18,047 nucleotides of DNA from Oscillospiraceae bacterium (GTDB taxonomy: Bacteria; Bacillota_A; Clostridia; Oscillospirales; Oscillospiraceae): positions 1-18,047 of the forward strand of contig CADBKB010000020.1 of the NCBI GenBank assembly GCA_902795095.1, in the 5' to 3' direction. The first letter of the stretch is position 1, and each line of letters starts with the position of its first letter. The translations under genes and the position numbers were made by a program. The notes under the pieces are model-generated. The model saw nothing but the letters and a program-made list of their open reading frames with translations, was not told where the DNA came from and ran no database searches. This document shows positions 1-7,127 of the stretch, one piece after another.

Positions 1-1
1 G

Positions 2-79
2 CCCGCCGATGTGGAGCAGAAGTTTGCCTGCTACGATCAGACCAAGACCGTCGGCATCACCGATTCCCTTGGCAAATAA
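2..79 (+). CDS. C-terminal fragment of an unidentified protein
   Basis: An open frame enters from the left edge and ends at the TAA at 77-79, giving 25 residues that end in VGITDSLGK. It is read as a real gene end because a strong intrinsic terminator follows 33 bases after the stop and no competing frame is plausible. The fragment is too short to identify: it has no motif I can assign, and I do not guess a function. Confidence 0.6.
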   Translation, partial: PADVEQKFACYDQTKTVGITDSLGK

Positions 80-112
80 GATATCCTTTTTCAAGCCCCA
101 TATCCGAAAAGA

Positions 113-141
113 CCGCCGGGAAATCCCGGCGGCCTTTTTTT
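113..141 (+). terminator. Rho-independent terminator of the left-edge gene
   Basis: An 8-bp perfect GC stem (113-120 with 125-132) closes an AAAT loop. It is followed by CC and a run of seven T at 135-141. It lies 33 bases after the stop codon at 77-79. Confidence 0.9.
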
Positions 142-252
142 ATGCGGCAGATACGGCTTTTTCAGCTTTCGAAAAAACGGCGAACGTTTTTGTCGGTTTT
201 TGGCGTGATTGTCCGCGGCGGAATCGGGCAAACTTTCTGCGGGGGTGATTTC

Positions 253-420
253 ATGGAGCTCAAAACCTTTGCCGCTTCCGTCGGCGCCGGAATGGTGCTG
301 GGCGCAGCGGCGATCCTGATGATGCCGAAGCAAAACAAGGTGCGGCGCGCCGTACAGAAGACCGCCGACGCCATTGAGGAGGGCATCGAGGACTCCGTGC
401 AGCGCATCAAGCACTGCTGA
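253..420 (+). CDS. Small single-pass membrane protein, YtxH-like
   Basis: This 55-residue protein has a Gly/Ala-rich hydrophobic N-terminal segment at about residues 7-24, then a basic junction (KQNKVRR) and an amphipathic, charged helix (KTADAIEEGIEDSVQRI). That layout matches short YtxH-type proteins of Firmicutes, which are anchored in the membrane and have no established biochemical function. The ATG at 253 was chosen because GGGGGTGA lies just upstream; longer in-frame extensions have no ribosome site and an implausible composition. No sigma-A promoter is evident in the 110 bases between the preceding terminator and the start. The gene is isolated and converges with the nuclease gene. 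The family assignment rests on composition and layout only. Confidence 0.7.
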   Translation: MELKTFAASVGAGMVLGAAAILMMPKQNKVRRAVQKTADAIEEGIEDSVQRIKHC

Positions 421-430
421 TCCTGCACCC

Positions 431-467
431 ATGACAAAAGGGAACCGCCGGGGTTCCCTTTTGTCAT
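431..467. terminator. Bidirectional terminator between convergent genes
   Basis: A perfect 16-bp inverted repeat (431-446 with 452-467) surrounds a 5-base loop. The arms carry an A-run and a matching T-run (TTTTG), so the hairpin has a U-rich 3' side in both directions. It lies between the small membrane protein (plus) and the nuclease (minus). Confidence 0.85.
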
Positions 468-482
468 ATCCTGCTTGATCTT

Positions 483-1967
483 TCACTGCAGAAAACGCTG
501 CATGATGACGCTGAACTGGGCCCGTGTGGCGCCGCTTTTCGGGGAGAGGATATCCCCCTGGGCCGTCTTGATACCGCCGATCAGGCCCCGGTCCACAGCC
601 CAGCACATGGCGCTGCGGGCATAGCTGCTGACTTGATCCCGATCCGGAAAGGGGAGCAGAGCCCGGGCAGGGCCCGGCTTGGCGCCGCAATAACGGTAGA
701 GCACGGTGACAAGCTGCTCCCGGGTGACTGGCGCATCCGGGCGAAAGCTGCCGTCCGGGAAGCCTACCATGACGCCCTCCCGATTCGCCCAGGCGACGGC
801 CGCGGTATAATAGGCGCCTGCGCGCACGTCGTAGAAGGGGACGCCGGTGCCGCCGGGGTTGGGAGAGCCTGCCTGACGGTAGAGCACGGTGGCGAGCTGC
901 CCGCGGGTGAGGGCCTGCTCCGGGGCGAAACGGCCATGGCCGACGCCCTGCATCAGCCCCTTGGCCACGGCAAAGTCCAGGCCGGGGCGATACCAGGCGC
1001 TGCGCGGCACGTCCAGATACTCGCTGCCCTGGTTCTGCCTGGCATAGCCGGAGGGCGTCGCCATATCCGGCAGAGGCCGGTCAAACAGCAGCCAGGCCAG
1101 CTCCGGATAGTCGATAAACACGTTCCGGTTGCCCTGAAACTCCTGGACAACGTCATTTCTGCGCATCTCCCAGGCGTCCACCGGGTCGTTCCGGCACCAG
1201 TCGAGCAGGGTCGTCAGACTGTCGATGACCTTCCTGCCGTCGGAGTGCTCGCCGTCGACGTCCACGGCGGAGGTGTTTGTGCACAGATTCGGCTGCTCAT
1301 AGGTCACATAGACATAGAGCAGGATCCGGGCCACGTCGCCCTTGACGTTGTCCGCCACCTCCACCAGGCCGCGGCAGCCGTCACTGGAATAAGAGTCGCT
1401 GTACCACAGCACGACCTTGTCCTGATAGCTCTGGGTGTCCCAGGCGCTGCATTTGCTGCGGACATTGCCGAAGGTGTAGTTGCTTCGGGCGACGTTGACA
1501 TGGTAATCCTCCGGGCGCAGATGGTGCAGGTCGGAGCCTGCGCCGGACTCATAGAAGGTGCCGTGGCTTTTGGGCCAGACATGCTCCCGGGTGAGGGAGC
1601 CGCCCTTCGGAAGGAATACGTCGGAATAAAAGAGCATCGTGCCGACGCCGCCGTTGGTATCGGAGCTGTACCAGTATTTCGGCAGATCCGCGTAGGCGTA
1701 TCTTGTGGTCAGAGTGCCGGACATGAGATCGTGCAGGGTGCGGAAAAGCCCTGTGCGCATGGCGCGGTCGGGCGAGGTGTCCTGCCCCGGCAGGCAGCAG
1801 ACCGTCTTGAAGGCAAAGGCGCCGCGATAGTAGGCCTGGGCGCTGTCGCTCAGGACGGCTGGGCCGGAATGGCGCTGCCGGGTATTGATCCCCGCGCCGG
1901 AGACGGCGCCGGTGAGCAGGGCAATGATAAGAAGTACGGCAATCATGCGCCGGGAAAAACGGTTCAT
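483..1967 (-). CDS. Secreted endonuclease I family DNase with three SLH domains
   Basis: This 494-residue protein starts with a signal peptide (basic MNRFSRRM, then a hydrophobic stretch to about residue 25). Residues about 75-300 match the endonuclease I family (EndA/NucM/Bsn-like, His-Me finger nucleases): EHVWPKSHG at 128-136, SDLHHLRPEDYHVNVARSN from 145, then GDVARILLY and RNDVVQEFQGNRNVFIDYP. The His in EHVWPKSHG is the expected catalytic base, and the downstream Asn-rich motif holds the metal ligand. Three SLH domains follow, from about residues 317, 378 and 440 to the C-terminus (TRGQLATVLYR, TREQLVTVLYR, TRAQFSVIMQR). The enzyme should therefore be exported and held on cell-wall polysaccharide, where it could degrade extracellular DNA or RNA. 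AGGAGG precedes the ATG at 1965-1967. The family is usually a bare 230-300 residue nuclease, so the SLH tail is an added anchor. The gene is monocistronic and divergent from the lipid kinase gene. Confidence 0.92.
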   Translation of the reverse strand: MNRFSRRMIAVLLIIALLTGAVSGAGINTRQRHSGPAVLSDSAQAYYRGAFAFKTVCCLPGQDTSPDRAMRTGLFRTLHDLMSGTLTTRYAYADLPKYWYSSDTNGGVGTMLFYSDVFLPKGGSLTREHVWPKSHGTFYESGAGSDLHHLRPEDYHVNVARSNYTFGNVRSKCSAWDTQSYQDKVVLWYSDSYSSDGCRGLVEVADNVKGDVARILLYVYVTYEQPNLCTNTSAVDVDGEHSDGRKVIDSLTTLLDWCRNDPVDAWEMRRNDVVQEFQGNRNVFIDYPELAWLLFDRPLPDMATPSGYARQNQGSEYLDVPRSAWYRPGLDFAVAKGLMQGVGHGRFAPEQALTRGQLATVLYRQAGSPNPGGTGVPFYDVRAGAYYTAAVAWANREGVMVGFPDGSFRPDAPVTREQLVTVLYRYCGAKPGPARALLPFPDRDQVSSYARSAMCWAVDRGLIGGIKTAQGDILSPKSGATRAQFSVIMQRFLQ

Positions 1968-2040
1968 ACCGGCCTCCTGCGATAAAAATGGAATGATAAG
2001 AAAAAATTCACAATCTGTTCTTCTATTTCCGTGAGCGGTG

Positions 2041-2049
2041 TGATATAAT
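2041..2049 (+). promoter_or_regulatory. Extended -10 promoter for the lipid kinase/Nudix operon
   Basis: TGATATAAT gives a perfect TATAAT at 2044-2049 preceded by TG. The hexamer 17 bases upstream (TTCTAT, 2021-2026) is a poor -35, as is typical of extended -10 promoters. It lies 43 bases before the start at 2093. Confidence 0.75.
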
Positions 2050-2092
2050 TTTAAAACCTTGTGTTTGAACGAAAGGGAAAAGAGGTCCTATC

Positions 2093-2977
2093 ATGCAGCG
2101 AATGCTTCTGATTATCAACCCCTGCGCGGGGACGAAGCGGATCACCCGTTTTTTTCCGGAGATTCTCGAGCTGTTCCGCAGCCGGGGCTTTGAGTGCACG
2201 GTTTATATGACCAACGGCAGAAACGATGCTGCCGATATCGTCCGCGATCGCGGCGGCGATTTTGACCGCATCGTCTGCGCCGGCGGCGACGGCACCTTCA
2301 ACGAGGTGATCTCCGGTCTGCTGTCCGCAGGCCACACCACGCCCCTGGGCTACATCCCCTGCGGGAGCACCAATGACTTTGCCACGACGCTGCACTTGCC
2401 CAAGACCATTCCCGAGGCTGCCGCCAGCATCGTGGACGGCGCGCCCTGCCCCCTGGATGTGGGTCAGTTCGGCGACCGCTATTTCTCCTACGTGGCCTCC
2501 TTCGGCGCCTTTGCCCGCACCTCCTACGCCACCCCGCAGAACGTGAAGAACGCCCTGGGGCATCTGGCCTATGTGCTGCAGGGCATCTCCGACATTCCCT
2601 CCATTCGCCCGCTGCATCTGCGCTTTGCTCTGGACGATCTGGTCTTCGAGGATGATTATATCTTCGGCGCCATCAGCAACTCCACCTCCGTGGGCGGCGT
2701 GCTGACGCTGGATGAGAACCGGGTCGATCTCAATGACGGCCTGTTCGAGCTGGTGCTGATCAAGTCGCCAAAGGATATCTTCGAGCTCAGCGAGTGCATC
2801 CGCGCCCTCAGCGCCCAGGATTACAACTCCAAGATGATCACCTTCGTCAGCGCGCCGGAGGTGCACGTCTACTCGGATGAGACCCTGGACTGGACCCTGG
2901 ACGGCGAGTGTATGCCCGACGTCAAGGAAACGACCGTGCGGAATCTGCGCAGCGCCATCACCCTGTACGGAAAATGA
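2093..2977 (+). CDS. YegS/DgkB-type diacylglycerol (lipid) kinase family protein
   Basis: This 294-residue protein matches the length and motifs of the DAGK-catalytic family. It has an N-terminal IINPCAGT, the nucleotide-binding GGDGTFNEVISGL (GGDGT at residues 64-68), GSTNDFA at 91-97, and a late DGE (about 275-277), which in the family contributes to metal/nucleotide binding. Such enzymes phosphorylate diacylglycerol or related lipids at the inner membrane face, often recycling the diacylglycerol left by lipoteichoic acid or phospholipid metabolism; the exact lipid cannot be read from sequence. The start has AGAGGT eight bases upstream and an extended -10 promoter. The stop overlaps the next start as ATGA, so the Nudix gene is probably translationally coupled. 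Confidence 0.9.
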   Translation: MQRMLLIINPCAGTKRITRFFPEILELFRSRGFECTVYMTNGRNDAADIVRDRGGDFDRIVCAGGDGTFNEVISGLLSAGHTTPLGYIPCGSTNDFATTLHLPKTIPEAAASIVDGAPCPLDVGQFGDRYFSYVASFGAFARTSYATPQNVKNALGHLAYVLQGISDIPSIRPLHLRFALDDLVFEDDYIFGAISNSTSVGGVLTLDENRVDLNDGLFELVLIKSPKDIFELSECIRALSAQDYNSKMITFVSAPEVHVYSDETLDWTLDGECMPDVKETTVRNLRSAITLYGK

Positions 2978-3444
2978 AAAACACCACTTTGTGCTATATC
3001 CTACGCGGCGACGAGGTGCTGATGCTGCACCGCAACGCGAAGCAGAACGACGAAAACGAGGGCAAGTGGATCGGCGTGGGCGGCAAGCTGGAGGAGAACG
3101 AAAGCCCGGACGAATGCCTGCTGCGCGAGGTGCGCGAGGAAACCGGTCTGCGTCTGACCTCCTGGCGCTACCGCGGCGTGGTCACCTTTGTGTCCGACCG
3201 GTGGGAAGGGGAGTACATGCACCTGTTCACCGCCGACGGTTTTGTCGGGACGCTTGCGCCCTGCGACGAGGGCGAGCTGGCCTGGATCCCCAGGGACCGC
3301 ATTGCTGCGCTGCCCCAGTGGGAGGGCGACCGGATCTTCCTGTCGCTGCTGCGGCAGAACGCGCCGTTTTTCTCCCTGAAGCTGCGCTACGAGGGCGACC
3401 GTCTGGCTGAGGCAATGCTGGACGGGAAAGCATTTGCCCTTTGA
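2974..3444 (+). CDS. Nudix (MutT-type) hydrolase
   Basis: This 156-residue Nudix protein has a perfect box fitting GX5EX7REUXEEXGU at residues 37-59, ending REVREETGL. The N-terminus (TTLCYILRGDEVLMLHR) and a Trp-containing substrate loop resemble the MutT/8-oxo-dGTPase group. It should hydrolyse a nucleoside diphosphate-linked substrate, releasing the monophosphate, in the cytoplasm. The substrate is uncertain: oxidised dGTP sanitation is the default guess. The ATG at 2974 overlaps the kinase stop (ATGA), and only a weak ACGGA precedes it, which suggests coupling. A start 22 codons upstream lies inside the kinase gene and would add residues unlike the family. A terminator follows directly. 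Confidence 0.9.
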   Translation: MKNTTLCYILRGDEVLMLHRNAKQNDENEGKWIGVGGKLEENESPDECLLREVREETGLRLTSWRYRGVVTFVSDRWEGEYMHLFTADGFVGTLAPCDEGELAWIPRDRIAALPQWEGDRIFLSLLRQNAPFFSLKLRYEGDRLAEAMLDGKAFAL

Positions 3445-3455
3445 AAATGAAATGT

Positions 3456-3490
3456 GCCCGCTCTCCTGCCGGGGAGCGGGCTTGTTGTTT
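3456..3490 (+). terminator. Terminator of the lipid kinase/Nudix operon
   Basis: An 11-bp stem with one G·T pair (3456-3466 with 3471-3481) closes a TGCC loop and is followed by TTGTTGTTTT. It lies at the convergent junction with the minus-strand KLPTK gene and may also stop that transcript, though the U-run on that side is weak. Confidence 0.85.
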
Positions 3491-3784
3491 TCAGTCGACG
3501 TCGGCGTAGTCCGCGTATTCGGCCTCGATCTCGGCCTTGCGGAAGGGGTTCAGACGGATCATATCCGCCTTGGTGGGGAGCTTGTCGAAAATGGCCTGCT
3601 TGGTGGGAAGCTTGGCGCGGATCTGCTCCTTGGTGGGCAGCTTTTCCTTGGCCTTCTCTGCGAGCTCGCCACGGCGCTCATACAGGGCGGAGAGCTTATC
3701 CCAGAAGGCGGCGACTGCGAACAGAACGCCAGCCAGAATGGCAAAGGCCGCTGCGATTTTGAGGATGATCTTGACTTCTTTCAT
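3491..3784 (-). CDS. Small membrane protein with three KLPTK decapeptide repeats
   Basis: I do not recognise a family for this 97-residue protein. Residues about 6-27 form one hydrophobic membrane segment. A charged stretch follows (about 29-47), likely helical, and then three consecutive ten-residue units each starting KLPTK (residues 48-57, 58-67, 68-77), ending in an acidic, Tyr-containing tail (EAEYADYADVD). The proline spaced every ten residues would give short helical turns broken by kinks, which suggests a spacer or docking surface rather than an enzyme. AGGAGG precedes the ATG at 3782-3784, and a strong promoter (TTGCAA, 17 bases, TATAAT) lies just upstream, so it is transcribed separately from birA upstream on the same strand. 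Its GC-rich codon use is like that of its neighbours. Confidence 0.85.
   Translation of the reverse strand: MKEVKIILKIAAAFAILAGVLFAVAAFWDKLSALYERRGELAEKAKEKLPTKEQIRAKLPTKQAIFDKLPTKADMIRLNPFRKAEIEAEYADYADVD
3554..3643 (-). repeat. Three tandem 30-bp units encoding KLPTK decapeptides
   Basis: On the plus strand the core TGGTGGGNAGCTT recurs at exactly 30-base intervals (from about 3571, 3601 and 3631), matching three in-frame KLPTK units. The intervening codons differ, so the units are diverged duplications under protein-level constraint rather than a fresh slippage product. Confidence 0.85.
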
Positions 3785-3816
3785 AGCGAACCTCCTGATT
3801 GCTTTTTATTTTGACC

Positions 3817-3845
3817 ATTATAGCACAAACAATGCGCTTTTGCAA
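3817..3845 (-). promoter_or_regulatory. Sigma-A promoter of the KLPTK protein gene
   Basis: On the minus strand, TTGCAA (3840-3845), a 17-base spacer and TATAAT (3817-3822) occur with TG one base before the -10, making an extended -10 promoter. It ends 33 bases before the start codon and lies between birA and this gene. Confidence 0.82.
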
Positions 3846-3872
3846 TCATTTTTCACGGAATACCGCGGATTC

Positions 3873-4862
3873 TCAGGTATAACCGTACATTCCGCGGACG
3901 CTGACCTCGCCGGAGGACACAGTGGCGCGGGTCCCGTCGGGGTATTCCACCTCCAGGGCGGCGTAGTTGTTCAGTCCCACGGCGAACGCCTCGCGCGTAC
4001 CGTCCGGCCAGAGCACCTTGACCGGCTTTCCCAGGGTGATGCAGCGGGCCCGATAGCGCGCCATCCAGGCCGTGCGGGCGGTCAGCAGTTCGCTGCTGAG
4101 CCGGGAAATGGAGCGGATCAGCTCCGCTGCCAGGGCGTTGCGATCCGGATCAAGCCCGGTCTGAATGGCAATGGAGGTGGCGACGCCGGCAAGCTCCGGA
4201 GGGAAATCCGAGGGGCGCTGGCAGCAGTTGATCCCAATGCCCACCACCGCGTACTGCGCCCGGCCGGTCTCCAGCTCCACGGACAGCTCTGTGAGGATGC
4301 CGGAGAGCTTCTTCCCGCCGGCCACCAGGTCGTTGACCCATTTGATCCCGGGCTTCAGGCCCGTCTGCGCCTCCACGGCCTCGGCGCCCGCCTCGGCCGC
4401 ACAGGCGCTCAGATGCATCAGCTCGTCCGGCCTGGCGTCCGGACGGAGGATCACGCTCAGATACACGCCCATCCCGCCGGGGGAGGCGAAGCTGCGGCCC
4501 AGACGGCCGCGCCCTCCGGTCTGGGTCTCCGCCAGGACGCAGGTGCCCTCCGGCGCGCCGGAGGAGGCAAGCTGCTTGGCCAGATTGTTGGTGGAGTCCA
4601 CGCTGTCCACCACCACGATGGTCTCAGCCCAGGGATGGCCGGCAAGCCGGTTTCGGATCTCCACGGCGCTGAGGGCCTGGGTGGTCTGCACCAGCACATA
4701 GCCTCTGCGGGGAACGGAGTCGATGCGGTAGCCCTCCTTCTGAAGCGCGCCCACTGCTTTCCATACGGCGGTGCGTGAGACGCCCAGGGCCTCGGCAATG
4801 GCCTGGCCGGAGAGGGGGGAAGACTGCCGACGAAGCAGCGCCAATACCTCATGCTTTGTCAT
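3873..4862 (-). CDS. birA: Biotin--protein ligase / biotin repressor BirA
   Basis: This 329-residue protein is the size of the bifunctional BirA. The N-terminal winged helix-turn-helix (residues about 1-60; SGQAIAEALGVSRTAVWKAV, then GYRIDSVPRRGYVL) allows repressor function. The ligase domain shows DSTN at 89-92, the biotinyl-AMP loop GRGRLGRSFASP from 117, KWVNDL at 174-179 with a following KKLSGIL lysine motif, and VVGIGINC at 207-213. A small C-terminal SH3-like domain ends the protein. It activates biotin with ATP and attaches it to carboxylase or decarboxylase carrier subunits, and probably also represses biotin uptake or synthesis genes, none of which are in this window. It begins 9 bases after the zinc-ribbon gene's stop and is probably co-transcribed with it. 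No clear terminator was seen after it. Confidence 0.95.
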   Translation of the reverse strand: MTKHEVLALLRRQSSPLSGQAIAEALGVSRTAVWKAVGALQKEGYRIDSVPRRGYVLVQTTQALSAVEIRNRLAGHPWAETIVVVDSVDSTNNLAKQLASSGAPEGTCVLAETQTGGRGRLGRSFASPGGMGVYLSVILRPDARPDELMHLSACAAEAGAEAVEAQTGLKPGIKWVNDLVAGGKKLSGILTELSVELETGRAQYAVVGIGINCCQRPSDFPPELAGVATSIAIQTGLDPDRNALAAELIRSISRLSSELLTARTAWMARYRARCITLGKPVKVLWPDGTREAFAVGLNNYAALEVEYPDGTRATVSSGEVSVRGMYGYT

Positions 4863-4871
4863 GGCTTCGCC

Positions 4872-5342
4872 TCATTTCATGAAGATGTAGGCCAGAATCA
4901 TAATAACGAACAGCGCGGCCAGCGCCTGAAAGACCTTCCAGGCGCCGTCGCCGGAGACTTTTTCCGTATCCATGGCCACGGATTCTTCGTAAGCCTCCAG
5001 AAGCTCCTCCTCATCCACGGGGAGGGGAGGCCCGGAGAGCAGGCGAAGACACTGCTTCGCCATGGGAAGATCACGGCGATCCACATAGAGCTCGCCGGGC
5101 ACGGCAAGCTCGGGGTCCAGGCGGATAAATATGCCGTCGTCCCCCTTGAGATAGCACCGGATCCCGGCGCGGTACAGCAGCGCCGAGAGCTCCCCGGCAG
5201 CTTCGCCCTCGGCAGCGAAGAAGAAAACCGGCTCGAGAACCGGCGACGCGGGCAGCGTCTCCACCAGAGGCACGCCGCAGTCGGCGCAGACGGTGAAGCC
5301 CTCGCGGTATTCAGCTTTGCATTTCGGGCAGAACACTTGCAT
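4872..5342 (-). CDS. Zinc-ribbon membrane protein with DUF2007-like domain
   Basis: This 156-residue protein opens with a zinc ribbon of two CxxC pairs (C5/C8 and C19/C22). Residues about 35-105 resemble the DUF2007 'putative signal transducing' fold (AGELSALLYRAGIRCYLKG, then LYVDRRDLPMAKQCLRLL). After an acidic stretch it ends in one hydrophobic transmembrane helix (about 135-155), so most of the protein should face the cytoplasm as a tail-anchored protein. AAGGGGCG precedes the ATG. It is the first gene of a two-gene unit with birA, but nothing in its sequence points to biotin. The function is unknown; the domain call is from pattern resemblance. Confidence 0.85.
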   Translation of the reverse strand: MQVFCPKCKAEYREGFTVCADCGVPLVETLPASPVLEPVFFFAAEGEAAGELSALLYRAGIRCYLKGDDGIFIRLDPELAVPGELYVDRRDLPMAKQCLRLLSGPPLPVDEEELLEAYEESVAMDTEKVSGDGAWKVFQALAALFVIMILAYIFMK

Positions 5343-5359
5343 CGCCCCTTTCTGTGTCT

Positions 5360-5388
5360 ACTTTGCCATAAAGGGAAGCAAATGTCAA
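5360..5388 (-). promoter_or_regulatory. Probable promoter of the zinc-ribbon/birA unit
   Basis: On the minus strand, a perfect TTGACA (5383-5388) is followed after 17 bases by CAAAGT (5360-5365), with TG one base before it. The -10 hexamer is poor (3 of 6), so the call rests on the -35 and the extended -10. It is divergent from the ACT-gene promoter. Confidence 0.5.
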
Positions 5389-5410
5389 ACGTTTTTCCGC
5401 GTTCCGTCAA

Positions 5411-5439
5411 TTGCTTTTCTATGCCTTGTGTGGTATGAT
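5411..5439 (+). promoter_or_regulatory. Sigma-A promoter of the ACT/UPF0210/NhaC unit
   Basis: TTGCTT (5411-5416), a 17-base spacer and TATGAT (5434-5439), with TG one base before the -10. It ends 31 bases before the start at 5471. Confidence 0.78.
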
Positions 5440-5470
5440 ATGGCAGAATCAAGCATCAGGAGGGAATACT

Positions 5471-5740
5471 ATGCGCGTGATCGTGACTGTTTACGGCCTG
5501 GACCGGGTCGGCATCATCTATGGCGTGTGCAAGCTGCTGGCGGAGGCCAATGTCAATATCCTCGATATCAGCCAGACCGTCATGCAGGAGTTTTTCACCA
5601 TGACCATGCTGGCGGATATGTCCGGCGCCACCCAGGAGCTTGTGAAGCTCCGTGAACAGCTCAACGAGCTGGGAAAAGAGATCGGCGTGACCATCCGCAT
5701 CCAGAGCGAGGAGATTTTCACCGCCATGCACACGGTGTAA
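5471..5740 (+). CDS. ACT domain protein, UPF0237 family
   Basis: This 89-residue protein is essentially one ACT domain: beta strand [12 protein letters not shown], then [21 protein letters not shown], then [10 protein letters not shown] and a helix. ACT domains bind small ligands, typically amino acids, at dimer interfaces and regulate partner enzymes. This subfamily (UPF0237) is characteristically found next to UPF0210, as here: the next gene starts 10 bases after this stop. The ATG at 5471 was chosen for the AGGAGGG eight bases upstream and because it matches the family N-terminus; upstream in-frame sequence is intergenic and carries the promoter. It is inferred to be the ligand-sensing partner of the UPF0210 protein. 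The ligand is unknown. Confidence 0.93.
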   Translation: MRVIVTVYGLDRVGIIYGVCKLLAEANVNILDISQTVMQEFFTMTMLADMSGATQELVKLREQLNELGKEIGVTIRIQSEEIFTAMHTV

Positions 5741-5750
5741 GGAGGATCCC

Positions 5751-7109
5751 ATGCTTACCAATGCCGAAATCATGCAGACGGTCGACATGCTCGACCATCA
5801 GAAGCTCGATATCCGAACCATTACCATGGGCGTGTCCCTGCGCGACTGCGCGGACCCCGATCCTGACCGGTGCGCCCAGAATATCTATGACAAAATCTGC
5901 CGCTGCGCGGAGCGACTGGTGCCCGTGGGCTGCGCCATCGAGGCGGAGCTGGGTATCCCCATTGTCAACAAGCGCATCTCCGTGACGCCCATTGCCCTGG
6001 TGGCAGAGAGCTGCCGCACGGACAGCTATGTGCCCTTTGCCCAGGCCATGGACCGGGCCGCGGCAGCCTGCGGCGTCAATTTCATCGGCGGCTTCTCCGC
6101 CCTGGTGCACAAGGGCATGACCCACGGCGACGAGACGCTGATCGAATCCATTCCCGAGGCCCTGGCCGCGACGAACGCGGTGTGCGCCTCGGTCAACGTC
6201 GCCACCACCCGGGCGGGCATCAACATGGACGCCGTGCGCAAGATGGGCAGAATCATCAAACGCACCGCCGAGCTCACCGCCGACGCCGACGGCATCGGCT
6301 GCGCCAAGCTGGTGGTCTTCGCCAACGCCGTGGAGGACAATCCCTTCATGGCAGGCGCCTTCCACGGGGTGGGCGAGCCGGAGAGCGTCATCAATGTGGG
6401 CGTATCCGGCCCCGGCGTGGTGCACCATGCCCTGCAGGCTGTACGGGGCCGGCCCTTCGACGAGGTGGCCGAGACCATCAAGCGCACGGCCTTCCGCATC
6501 ACCCGCATCGGCCAGCTGGTGGCCCAGGAGGCGGCCAACCGCCTGGGCGTGCCCTACGGCATCGTGGACCTGTCTCTGGCGCCGACGCCCGCCGTGGGCG
6601 ACAGTGTGGCCCGCATCCTGGAGGAGATGGGTCTGGAGGTCTGCGGTACCCACGGCACCACCGCCGCGCTGGCCCTGCTGAACGACGCCGTCAAGAAGGG
6701 CGGCGTGATGGCCTCAGGCCATGTAGGCGGCCTGTCCGGCGCGTTCATTCCCGTGTCCGAGGACGAGGGCATGATCGCCGCGGCCCGCTGCGGCACCCTG
6801 ACGCTGCAGAAGCTGGAGGCCATGACCTGCGTTTGCTCCGTGGGCCTGGATATGATCGCCGTGCCCGGCGACACCAGCGCCGAAACCATTTCCGCCATCA
6901 TTGCCGACGAGGCGGCCATCGGTGTGGTCAACAATAAGACCACCGCCGTTCGCCTGATCCCCGCACCCGGGAAGCGTACCGGCGACGAGGTTGCCTTCGG
7001 CGGCTTGTTGGGCACGGCGCCGGTCATGCCGGTGCTTGCACCCTCCGCAGCGGACTTCATTGCCCGCGGCGGCCGCATCCCCGCTCCCCTGCACAGCCTT
7101 CGCAACTAA
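5751..7109 (+). CDS. PFL-like UPF0210 (DUF711) family protein
   Basis: This 452-residue protein matches the conserved UPF0210 family in full length. Recognisable blocks are the N-terminal region with [20 protein letters not shown], then [33 protein letters not shown], the Gly-rich [19 protein letters not shown], and a C-terminal [15 protein letters not shown]. The family has a fold related to pyruvate formate-lyase, but I see no C-terminal glycyl-radical motif (RVxGY), so glycyl-radical catalysis is not supported. The reaction is unknown. Conserved Cys residues occur at [13 protein letters not shown] and MTCVCS. GGAGG lies six bases upstream of the ATG, and the gene is flanked closely by the ACT gene (10-base gap) and the NhaC-type gene (18-base gap). 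It is cytoplasmic. Confidence 0.93.
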   Translation: MLTNAEIMQTVDMLDHQKLDIRTITMGVSLRDCADPDPDRCAQNIYDKICRCAERLVPVGCAIEAELGIPIVNKRISVTPIALVAESCRTDSYVPFAQAMDRAAAACGVNFIGGFSALVHKGMTHGDETLIESIPEALAATNAVCASVNVATTRAGINMDAVRKMGRIIKRTAELTADADGIGCAKLVVFANAVEDNPFMAGAFHGVGEPESVINVGVSGPGVVHHALQAVRGRPFDEVAETIKRTAFRITRIGQLVAQEAANRLGVPYGIVDLSLAPTPAVGDSVARILEEMGLEVCGTHGTTAALALLNDAVKKGGVMASGHVGGLSGAFIPVSEDEGMIAAARCGTLTLQKLEAMTCVCSVGLDMIAVPGDTSAETISAIIADEAAIGVVNNKTTAVRLIPAPGKRTGDEVAFGGLLGTAPVMPVLAPSAADFIARGGRIPAPLHSLRN

Positions 7110-7127
7110 AATACTTGAAGAAAGAGA

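Noticed and set aside
633..1985. A 450-codon plus-strand open frame opposite the nuclease gene
   Set aside because: It is a shadow of the endonuclease/SLH gene, has no ribosome site, and has a composition typical of antisense GC-rich frames.
2908..2973. Longer Nudix start 22 codons upstream
   Set aside because: It lies inside the lipid kinase gene, adds an Arg-rich stretch unlike the family, and the ATGA overlap start is the normal arrangement.
3537..4778. A 413-codon plus-strand open frame over the KLPTK gene and birA
   Set aside because: It spans two real minus-strand genes and the promoter between them and has no recognisable domain.
5751..7109. UPF0210 protein as a glycyl-radical enzyme
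   Set aside because: The C-terminal region lacks the RVxGY glycyl-radical motif and no activase gene is adjacent, so the PFL-like fold does not imply that chemistry.
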